DNA of 21,498 nucleotides from Fidelibacterota bacterium (GTDB taxonomy: Bacteria > Fidelibacterota > UBA8477), in the NCBI GenBank assembly GCA_021734045.1, contig JAIPJR010000051.1, positions 1 through 21,498 on the forward strand. The letters run 5' to 3'. The notes under the pieces were generated by a model that had not been told where the DNA came from, did not search any database, and saw only the letters and a program-made list of their open reading frames with translations. The translations under genes were made by a program, and so were the position numbers. Numbering within the stretch: the stretch's first letter is position 1; each line of letters opens with the position of its first letter. Below, one piece after another: positions 1 through 6,299 of this stretch.

Positions 1-460
1 CCATCTCCCAGGTATAGTCCAGATACGCGGCTGCCCATTCCACATAATCTGGTACTCCGGATAAATCGCTGTCGGTAGCGGGAACCGCATTGGTACCGGT
101 GGTGGAATAGCTGAATCGAAAATGGCCGCCCGGGCTGTCGTACAATGCCCGATTATCCATGGTCGGCAAAAGATAGCCATCCACGATCTCCGTCGTCTCC
201 GGCGCTAAACGGGAGCGCGATTGCTCGTATTCATGAATAATCAGCGTCCCGCACTTCAGGATCGCCGTGCTCTCCGGACGAAATTGGGGTGCCATTCGGG
301 ATTGATCGAAAATGAGATAGACCTTATTGAGGATTTTTTCATCCAGGCTGATGTTGCCGTTTCGGTAGGCTTCTTCAATATTGGCAACCGCCTGTAATGC
401 ATTGCCCCAGGCTACACCGGTTACCATAATAAGACTAAGTACAAGAATCCTGATTCGCAT
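1..460 (-). CDS. Secreted protein, N-terminal part; MXAN_6640-type putative metalloprotease (cut by window edge)
   Basis: The first 153 codons of a gene that continues past the left edge. It starts at the ATG at 458-460, which has a near-ideal AGGAGG at 465-470, four bases upstream. Residues 1-19 form a signal peptide (basic MRIR, hydrophobic stretch, then AWG-N), so the product is exported. Residues 112-141 read GGHFRFSYSTTGTNAV followed by DSDLSGVPDYVEW. This matches the pattern (hydrophobic strand, TTG..AV, D.D..G.PDYVE) near the start of the secreted family named after MXAN_6640, whose members carry HExxH farther downstream and often end in a sorting domain. The catalytic motif would lie outside the window, so the protease call rests on this N-terminal pattern from memory. 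It lies 127 nt after the small membrane protein gene and may share its transcript or have its own promoter. Confidence 0.6.
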   Translation of the reverse strand, partial: MRIRILVLSLIMVTGVAWGNALQAVANIEEAYRNGNISLDEKILNKVYLIFDQSRMAPQFRPESTAILKCGTLIIHEYEQSRSRLAPETTEIVDGYLLPTMDNRALYDSPGGHFRFSYSTTGTNAVPATDSDLSGVPDYVEWAAAYLDYTWEM

Positions 461-464
461 CAAT

Positions 465-470
465 CCTCCT
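465..470 (-). promoter_or_regulatory. Strong Shine-Dalgarno site for the secreted protein gene
   Basis: AGGAGG on the minus strand, four bases upstream of the ATG at 460. It is the strongest ribosome-binding site in the minus-strand cluster at 1-5835 and supports this start. Confidence 0.75.
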
Positions 471-587
471 AAAAATCAATCCCCCGTTTACATGGTATCT
501 ATGTGCTGTCCCGACACCGCTGGCGCTCCTGTAGCATTTCAAGTTGGAAAGTGTCGGCTGACTCGCCTCTGCCTATGCGATTTCCCT

Positions 588-968
588 TTAGATTAATTTA
601 CCCAGGATGTAGCCAATCACAACGCCAACCAACAGAACAATGGTAAGCACCCGGCTATTGACGACCTGAGTGCCATAGCCCTTGCGTACAAAAAAGATTG
701 AGACAAAATAGCCCAGCGCATTGAGAATCCAAAAGAACGGGATCGACAATACTTTGATGAGCAGCGGTCCCAAAAACGGAATTAAGCCCAGCAAGGCAAC
801 TACGCCGGCAAATGCATTGGACAAAATACCCACCAGCACCACCAGGCCGGCCATTAGTTTCTTATCCCAGTGGAATTGCAAACCCACCAGCACAAACGCT
901 ACCGTGGCCAGAATGAAGACAATGGGTTTCCAGTTGGATTCAAAAATGTCTTTTATGCGCGCGAACAT
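588..968 (-). CDS. Small integral membrane protein, unknown function
   Basis: A 126-residue, strongly hydrophobic protein that I do not recognise. A short basic N-terminus (MFARIKDIFESNWK) is followed by about four membrane segments, roughly residues 15-31, 38-62, 64-95 and 106-124. The third stretch is long and rich in P and G (LIPFLGPLL), so it may be a re-entrant or kinked pair. No catalytic or metal-binding motif is visible. The ATG lies 10 nt after the stop of the DUF3108-like gene with only a weak ribosome site, which suggests translation follows from the upstream gene and that the two are co-transcribed. A role in the envelope is implied only by position, after an exported protein and a membrane glycosyltransferase. 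Confidence 0.7.
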   Translation of the reverse strand: MFARIKDIFESNWKPIVFILATVAFVLVGLQFHWDKKLMAGLVVLVGILSNAFAGVVALLGLIPFLGPLLIKVLSIPFFWILNALGYFVSIFFVRKGYGTQVVNSRVLTIVLLVGVVIGYILGKLI

Positions 969-978
969 GGTGGCAAAA

Positions 979-1752
979 TTAATCGGTTTCGCGTGTCATC
1001 ACATCTTTTTTAACCAGCTCCAGGACCACGGCTTTTGGGAATTCCCCCACCTTGGCACGCACGATCCGGGGCGTCTCATCAATCCACAATTCCAGGGTAC
1101 TACCGGGTGTGGTCAGAAATTCCATCAATATGTCTGTGCGCCCGGTGAGACGCTTGGCGTTTTGCCCATCCGGCTGCAGGGTTGCACGCAAATGGCGTGT
1201 CAATATGGCCTCTCCGGTGATAGAAAGGCTGGTCGTACCTAAATCCACAATTTCCGCTCGCCACTGTGCGCCTTCAATCAAAATCGCCAGGCGTGTTGGA
1301 TAGGTAATTTCGCTACTAAATCGTTCCAAATAATGCACAGCGCTGAAAACACTGCGAAACCCTTGGGGCCAGGGGAGCCGTTCGCCAGAATCAACAAGGA
1401 GCTGCCGGCTCGGCTCATCATAGGTGGCGGAAAAGGATTGGGTAAACGCTCCTTCGCTGATTTCCTTGGCATCGTTCCGGGGTAAAAAATCTGCAGTGGT
1501 AAAAGTTGCCGCGTAAATATTGTGGACATCGGAGAATTTCGCCCAAAACGGCTTAATCTGGTTGTCGTAAACCACCGTAATCAGGCTGTCCTTGACACGA
1601 AAATCCTGGTAACAATCCAAAACCGGAATACCCAGGTAAGATACAAGAAAATGACTTTTACGAACCGGCAGTTCCGGGGGATTGGCGCTCAGGGTGACGG
1701 GAATGACATTGAGGCATAAAAATATAATCAGGGGCGTTAAAAGTCTGCGCAT
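979..1752 (-). CDS. Exported DUF3108-like protein
   Basis: A 257-residue protein read from the internal ATG at 1750-1752. A longer reading frame begins at 1830, but the shorter start overlaps the stop of the upstream glycosyltransferase as TAATG, has a GGAAAG ribosome site, and places a proper signal peptide (MRRLLTPLIIFLCLNVIPVTLSA) at the N-terminus. The mature part starts with a strand-rich YLGIPVLDCYQDF region, continues through FWAKFSDVHNIYAATF, and has a later VFSAVHYLERF motif. This layout (an 'intermediate G' strand, a Y..TF block, then 'S.V.YLR') resembles DUF3108 periplasmic beta-rich proteins, whose function is poorly defined. Similar proteins may bind lipids or glycolipids. Its coupling to a membrane glycosyltransferase fits a role in making or moving an envelope glycan, but this is inference. 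Confidence 0.65.
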   Translation of the reverse strand: MRRLLTPLIIFLCLNVIPVTLSANPPELPVRKSHFLVSYLGIPVLDCYQDFRVKDSLITVVYDNQIKPFWAKFSDVHNIYAATFTTADFLPRNDAKEISEGAFTQSFSATYDEPSRQLLVDSGERLPWPQGFRSVFSAVHYLERFSSEITYPTRLAILIEGAQWRAEIVDLGTTSLSITGEAILTRHLRATLQPDGQNAKRLTGRTDILMEFLTTPGSTLELWIDETPRIVRAKVGEFPKAVVLELVKKDVMTRETD

Positions 1753-2852
1753 TACACTTTCCATTTGAACCGACCCAATAATCCCATCACCGTCACATAC
1801 GGGATATAGATTGGTTGGAGAATAAACCACACCGGAAACAGCGGTAATAAACGCGATTCCTGAAATCGGACCGCAGCCAGTGTAGTGACAATTAGTTCAG
1901 CAACGAATTTTGCAAGCGCCCAGGTTAGCACCATAGGAAGGAATAACACGCCCCCCACCAACAATGCCAGATTAGAAATAAACGCGGAGAGCAGAAAAAA
2001 CCAAAACAGCTTATCCACCTTTTCAAGCCCCCGAGCATTAGAGGCCCAACGAATCCGTTGGTTTAGGAAACCGCTGAGTGTGGTATCGGTACCGGATCTG
2101 ACCCAGGCATCCGGAGATACATTGACGCGGGCTTGATACTGCGGCAGGCGGGGAATCTGCTGCACCAGATACATGTCATCATCGCCAATTTTCTGCGCCA
2201 CCGGTTCATAACCCCGAATATCCGTAAATGCCGCGCGCTGAAAAGCCAGGTTTGTCCCGGACCCACTCCAGGGCTTGCCATTCAGCAGCATGCCATAATT
2301 GGCGGCATTTAACGCCAGATAGTCCAGTGCGTCGTATGTCGCCAGAAATCCAGGTGCTGACAACCGGCCTGAGTAACCTACCACAATTCCGGTTTCCGGG
2401 GTGAATGCCTGAGCCATCGACCGCACCCATGCCGACCCCACCCGGCAATCGGCATCGGTCTGCAGAATCAGTGGTGCACGAGCCTTGCGAATACACTGGG
2501 TGAGGGCGTTTTTCTTGCCCGTCATGGCCGGATTGGCTTCACGAATGCGAATTCCCTGCAGGTTCGGCATTTTTCGCATAAAACTTGTAATAATTTGCCA
2601 GGTGTCATCGGTGGAGCGATCGTCCGCGACCCAGATTTCCAGATTGCTCTGAGGATAAGTTTGTCGGGCAAGGTCATCCAACAACGCCGGAAGATTTTCC
2701 GCTTCATTCCGGGCGGCTATCACCACTGCAACCGATGGCGTTTCCTGGCCCGTGGGAATGTGGTTTTTTCGCATCAACCCCCGCATGATTACCAACGTGA
2801 AGACGAGATAAATTCCCAGAAAAAATGAAAAGAGAATACTAAGGATAATCAC
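1752..2852 (-). CDS. Membrane-bound family 2 glycosyltransferase
   Basis: A 366-residue processive-type GT2 enzyme that would transfer sugar from a nucleotide donor at the inner face of the membrane. An N-terminal membrane helix (2-24) is followed by the GT-A domain: VVIAARNEAENL (43-54), the donor-binding ADDRSTDDT (76-84), the metal-binding TDAD (132-135), a GSGTNLAF acceptor-site loop (197-204), GDDD (223-226) and the QRIRW signature (265-269) of cellulose/hyaluronan-synthase-like enzymes. Three to four C-terminal helices (about 282-305, 306-326 and 336-358) would form the membrane part. All expected catalytic residues are present. Its stop overlaps the start of the DUF3108-like gene, and it begins 35 nt after mgtE. 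The sugar and acceptor cannot be told from sequence; lipid or polysaccharide glycosylation are both possible. Confidence 0.88.
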   Translation of the reverse strand: MIILSILFSFFLGIYLVFTLVIMRGLMRKNHIPTGQETPSVAVVIAARNEAENLPALLDDLARQTYPQSNLEIWVADDRSTDDTWQIITSFMRKMPNLQGIRIREANPAMTGKKNALTQCIRKARAPLILQTDADCRVGSAWVRSMAQAFTPETGIVVGYSGRLSAPGFLATYDALDYLALNAANYGMLLNGKPWSGSGTNLAFQRAAFTDIRGYEPVAQKIGDDDMYLVQQIPRLPQYQARVNVSPDAWVRSGTDTTLSGFLNQRIRWASNARGLEKVDKLFWFFLLSAFISNLALLVGGVLFLPMVLTWALAKFVAELIVTTLAAVRFQESRLLPLFPVWFILQPIYIPYVTVMGLLGRFKWKV

Positions 2853-2887
2853 AACGAATTCTAATCGGGCATACCGGATGGGTGAGG

Positions 2888-4267
2888 TCAGAGAACAAAG
2901 AGACTGGCAATGAGAAAATAGAGTAAAACGCCAAATATATCCACCGACGTGGTGACAAAAGGACCTGTGGCGATGGCTGGATCCAGTTTGAGTTTATCCA
3001 GGATTAAGGGAACAAGCGCACCAATCGTTCCCGCTGCCAGCATTGCTGATAAAATTCCGGCACACACGGTGAATCCCAGCGCCATGGGAACCATGGATTC
3101 CAGTTCCAGATACCCCATTACTGCCATGAAATATGCAACCACACCCAGCAGGAGTCCGTAAAACAAACCCAGCAACAGCCCCACGCGTAATTCTTTGAAA
3201 ATGATTCGCCAGGCTGATTTTTGCTCAACCCGTCCGGTGGCCAATCCGCGCACAATAATTGTGGCCGTCTGGGTACCCACATTACCCGCCATACCGGTAA
3301 TAATTGGCAGGAAAGAAGCCAGGGCTAACACCTTGGCCAGGGTGAGATGAAATTCCGAAATAATTGAGGCGGCCAGTAACCCGCCGATCCAACTGGCGAA
3401 CAACCAGGGCAGGCGGACTTTGACATTTCCCATCACGCTCTTGCTGATGATTTCACTGTCGGTACCGGCACCGGCCATCTGCAGAAAGTCCTCGGTTGCT
3501 TCATCCCGAATCACATCAATTACATCGTCCACAGTGACGATACCCAATAATTTGTTGGCATGATCCACCACCGGCACCGCCAGGATGTTGTAACGCGAAA
3601 CCACCTGCGCCACCTCCTCCTGATCCATCTCCGGATGTACCGCGTGGACACGGGTAATCATGATATCTTTTAGAATGCGATTGGGTTTGGCCATGATCAG
3701 ATCCCGGAGAGAAATCACACCCACCAGATGCTGACGGTCATCCACCACATATAAATAGAAGACCATCTCCTGGTCTTCATTGTTTTGAATCGAGGCAATC
3801 GCCTCTTTGGCGGTGATATTTTCATGCAGGGCGAAAACCTCCGTCGTCATCAACGCTCCGGCGCTATTCTCCGAATAGGCCATGAGCTGCTCCATCTCCT
3901 TAGATTCACTGGCCTTTAATCTGGCCAGCAATTCGGCTGCCTGATCATCCGGGAGTAGCCGCAGGATATAGGCTTCGTCATCGGACGAAAGCTCTTTCAA
4001 TAAGGTGAGTGTCTTCTGGACCGGCAGATCGGCCATGAGCTCCTGAATAATGGTGTCATCCAGCTCTGAGAGGACCTCTGCGGCTTGTTGTACCGTGGGA
4101 ATAATGAGAAAGACATCCGAGCGTTCTTCATCTGTAAGATGACGAAAAATCAAGGCCAGATCAGCCGGGTGGATCTTGGTAAGTAAATTTTCTAAGTGCG
4201 ATTTGGCGTGCCGGCGGAGCAGGCGTCTGACGGTATCAACATGGAGATGAAGATCGCGGGAGGTCAT
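2888..4267 (-). CDS. mgtE: Magnesium transporter/channel MgtE
   Basis: A full-length 459-residue MgtE, a Mg2+-gated Mg2+ channel of the inner membrane. The cytosolic N domain (about 1-135) has the superhelical HPADLALIFRHL repeat. Two CBS domains follow (about 137-195 and 200-258; LYVVDDRQHLVGVISLRDL and VPVVDHANKLLGIVTVDDVIDVI). The connecting helix contains DEATEDFLQMAG. The membrane domain (about 285-459) has five helices, the signature GMAGNVGTQ (325-333) and the pore segment GPFVTTSVD, with Asp443 equivalent to the selectivity aspartate of the family. Nothing is missing. No M-box-like structure was recognised in the 97 nt upstream, so Mg2+ control is probably at the protein level through the N and CBS domains. 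Its position between two glycosyltransferase genes is unusual. Confidence 0.96.
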   Translation of the reverse strand: MTSRDLHLHVDTVRRLLRRHAKSHLENLLTKIHPADLALIFRHLTDEERSDVFLIIPTVQQAAEVLSELDDTIIQELMADLPVQKTLTLLKELSSDDEAYILRLLPDDQAAELLARLKASESKEMEQLMAYSENSAGALMTTEVFALHENITAKEAIASIQNNEDQEMVFYLYVVDDRQHLVGVISLRDLIMAKPNRILKDIMITRVHAVHPEMDQEEVAQVVSRYNILAVPVVDHANKLLGIVTVDDVIDVIRDEATEDFLQMAGAGTDSEIISKSVMGNVKVRLPWLFASWIGGLLAASIISEFHLTLAKVLALASFLPIITGMAGNVGTQTATIIVRGLATGRVEQKSAWRIIFKELRVGLLLGLFYGLLLGVVAYFMAVMGYLELESMVPMALGFTVCAGILSAMLAAGTIGALVPLILDKLKLDPAIATGPFVTTSVDIFGVLLYFLIASLFVL

Positions 4268-4364
4268 GGGCGCAAAGTTAGCTTTCCAGCTGATTCAAGT
4301 CAATTGAGGGCTGGCGTAAACGGGAATAAATATTGTCCGTCTAATCGCTTAAAAATTAAATCAC

Positions 4365-5228
4365 TTAGCTCATTTTTCCGGAAAGCTCGCCCAACAGTTT
4401 GCGGTACGCTTTCTGTTTCGCACCATAGGTCTGCGCCAATGCGCTGTTCCCGCGTTTTTCCGCCCCCTGTGCGACAATTTTACACTTCATTTCAAGCGTG
4501 GATAACAACGCTTCCTGCCAATCGGATGGTAGGGATGCATTAAGATGTTTCTCCATGGCAGATATCCGGTAGCGGTCCATGGCCGGGTAAGCCTGGCTCA
4601 ATTGGTCCCGGTGACCACCTGTTTTCACAATAAGCGGCTCATCCAGAAAGCCGATGGGATATTTTCGGGCGATTCGCAACCACAAATCATAATCTTCACA
4701 CACCGGTAACGCTTCATCGAACCCACCCATTTCTGACCAGAGGGATTTTTGAAAGATGACCGCTGAAGGACTCACGATGCAGAGTGGTAAACAAGCCGGG
4801 AAAATCCAGCCGCCCTGCTTGCGGTGCTTCTTTCTTGGATTCACGCGGCGGCCGTTACGAAACCAGATTTCCTCACACTGACTGATTCGCAGTTCCGGAT
4901 TGCGGAGATGATAATCAGCCTGCCTTGCCAGCTTCGTTTCATCCCAATAGTCATCCGAGTCCAGCAGTGCAATCCACGCGCTTTTTGCGCGTTCAATTCC
5001 CCGGTTCCGGGCATGGGATACACCGTAATTTTCGGACAAATTAAGGATGGTGATGTTTTCGCTGAATGTCTCCAGAACAGAGGCAGTTTCGTCGGTAGAA
5101 CCGTCATCCACCACAATAATTTCCTGCGGGGGAAGGGTTTGTTTTAACACCGATTGAATCGCTCGTCCCAGAATGTGCTGGCGATTAAAGGTGGGAATGA
5201 CCACCGTGACTTGAAATTTAACGCCCAT
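4365..5228 (-). CDS. Soluble family 2 glycosyltransferase
   Basis: A 287-residue GT-A fold glycosyltransferase with the classic N-terminal sequence VVIPTFNRQHILGRAIQSVL (9-28), the donor-binding DDGSTDET (41-48), the NYGVSHARNRGIERA segment (68-81) and the metal/nucleotide-binding LDSDDYWDE (89-97). The second half has the CEDYDLWLRIARKYPIGFL block typical of enzymes decorating lipopolysaccharide, exopolysaccharide or other glycolipids. There are no membrane helices, so it probably works as a peripheral cytoplasmic enzyme. Its ATG lies 11 nt inside the end of the nucleosidase gene, which implies translational coupling. Substrate specificity cannot be read from the sequence. Confidence 0.9.
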   Translation of the reverse strand: MGVKFQVTVVIPTFNRQHILGRAIQSVLKQTLPPQEIIVVDDGSTDETASVLETFSENITILNLSENYGVSHARNRGIERAKSAWIALLDSDDYWDETKLARQADYHLRNPELRISQCEEIWFRNGRRVNPRKKHRKQGGWIFPACLPLCIVSPSAVIFQKSLWSEMGGFDEALPVCEDYDLWLRIARKYPIGFLDEPLIVKTGGHRDQLSQAYPAMDRYRISAMEKHLNASLPSDWQEALLSTLEMKCKIVAQGAEKRGNSALAQTYGAKQKAYRKLLGELSGKMS

Positions 5229-5835
5229 TCAATTCGACCCAATTCTCCAAAATCTTGCGTTGTAACGCTGCAGCCTGGCTTCGGAACTCCCGCATAAAGG
5301 TAGGGATGGCCGTTTCATCGGCCAGATCCGACACAATCCGCAAAGACAGCAACGGCAGGTTGTGATGCTCACAAAATTTTGCCACGGCGAATGATTCCAT
5401 GTCCGTGACGCCAGCCCCGGTTTTTTGACTCAGGTGCTGACGCACCGCATGGGATCGAACAGCCTCGGTTACGGATAAAAAGACCGTTTCCTTTCCCCAA
5501 TAACTCCCTCTGGAAATTGGCCACGATAAGGGTGTCACGGTTGCGCCGGCTTCATTCACATAGGCGCTGGCCCGCACCACATCACCCACCTGGAAGTGAC
5601 TGGTGAGGGCACCGCAAACGCCGATGTGAAGGATTCTTTGCGGTCGTTTATTTTGAAAGTGGTTAAGCACTCGCGCCGTCTTCGCCAGACCCACGCCCGT
5701 GCGCAGAATTTGAATATCATCGCTGCAGTGATATTTGACAGCGTGTTTTTCCACCGCTTCTTCATGCGTAATCCCCCAGGTCTTAAGGAGAATTTTCACC
5801 TCACTTTTCAGCGCCGCCACAATCAGAACAGACAT
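5218..5835 (-). CDS. Nucleoside phosphorylase/nucleosidase superfamily protein (MTAN, futalosine hydrolase or HpnG-like)
   Basis: A 205-residue protein of the PNP/UDP phosphorylase family, which cleave N-glycosidic bonds of nucleosides. Visible family elements are the N-terminal VAALKSEV (6-13, like the G..EEE region of MTA/SAH nucleosidases), TGVG (46-49), the GVCGAL strand-turn (72-77), the catalytic-site TDMESFAVA (144-152, with Glu147 as the ribose-binding Glu) and SD (169-170, equivalent to the purine-contacting Asp). It is slightly shorter than typical nucleosidases (about 220-230 residues), mainly in the middle. Sequence alone does not separate MTA/SAH nucleosidase, futalosine hydrolase (menaquinone) and hopanoid phosphorylase HpnG. 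It is the first gene of the minus-strand operon and overlaps a glycosyltransferase by 11 nt, a context like that of the hopanoid-type enzyme, but no other hopanoid gene is in view. No good ribosome site is seen. Confidence 0.8.
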   Translation of the reverse strand: MSVLIVAALKSEVKILLKTWGITHEEAVEKHAVKYHCSDDIQILRTGVGLAKTARVLNHFQNKRPQRILHIGVCGALTSHFQVGDVVRASAYVNEAGATVTPLSWPISRGSYWGKETVFLSVTEAVRSHAVRQHLSQKTGAGVTDMESFAVAKFCEHHNLPLLSLRIVSDLADETAIPTFMREFRSQAAALQRKILENWVELNGR

Positions 5836-6299
5836 GCTGCAAACATAATGACCAGACCACCAAAATCCGCTGTCGATTCATGCCGAAGTCCTTGAAATTC
5901 CATCCGTTCAAGACTATACTGGCTGCTTGATGACACGCACACCCACCCACCAAACAACCATTCCCGGATATGAGAATTTCCGGTGAAATGAGCGTCTTGT
6001 GTATGGTTAATCGATTGCAAATAAAAATAGCATCATTGGGGTTAGTACATTTACTGTACAAACACTGCTGCCACTCCGGCATGCGTAACCTTGTCCTGAG
6101 TTACTACCGTGGCATTAATTTTGTTTCAACCCGGTACGCATGGCAGCTAATACCGGTGAAGATCATTGGGAACGATGAATTTGGCAGGTAGAAGTGACAA
6201 TTCCCCAAGGGAACAATCCCGGTTAGCGGGTGGAGAGATTTTGCTTAGAACAAATGAATTGAATTAAATGCAAGTATGTAAGCACAGAAAGAGGATGAG
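5836..6299. promoter_or_regulatory. Divergent intergenic region between the nucleosidase operon and ppdK
   Basis: 464 nt with no convincing gene, between two genes transcribed away from each other, so it must hold at least two promoters. On the ppdK side a weak sigma-70-like pair is visible: TTGCTT at 6241-6246 and TTAAAT at 6264-6269, with a 17-nt spacer. A GAGG ribosome site at 6291-6294 precedes the ppdK ATG. The region also holds two short inverted repeats (GTACA/TGTAC around 6045-6059 and TTCCC/GGGAA at 6201-6213). The short open frames here lack start signals and protein-like composition. Confidence 0.5.
6045..6059. promoter_or_regulatory. Inverted repeat, possible operator
   Basis: Perfect 5-bp arms GTACA and TGTAC separated by TTTAC, in the divergent promoter region about 240 nt upstream of ppdK. 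The size fits a dimeric regulator site, but the spacing does not match the cyanobacterial-type LexA box, and no regulator is known. Confidence 0.25.

Noticed and set aside
1753-1830. Longer N-terminus for the DUF3108-like protein (26 extra residues)
   Set aside because: It would overlap the glycosyltransferase end by 79 nt and put a non-signal sequence before an obvious signal peptide; the TAATG start is better.
5218-5835. Firm naming of the nucleosidase as mtnN, mqnB or hpnG
   Set aside because: The visible motifs are shared by all three; the context does not decide between them.
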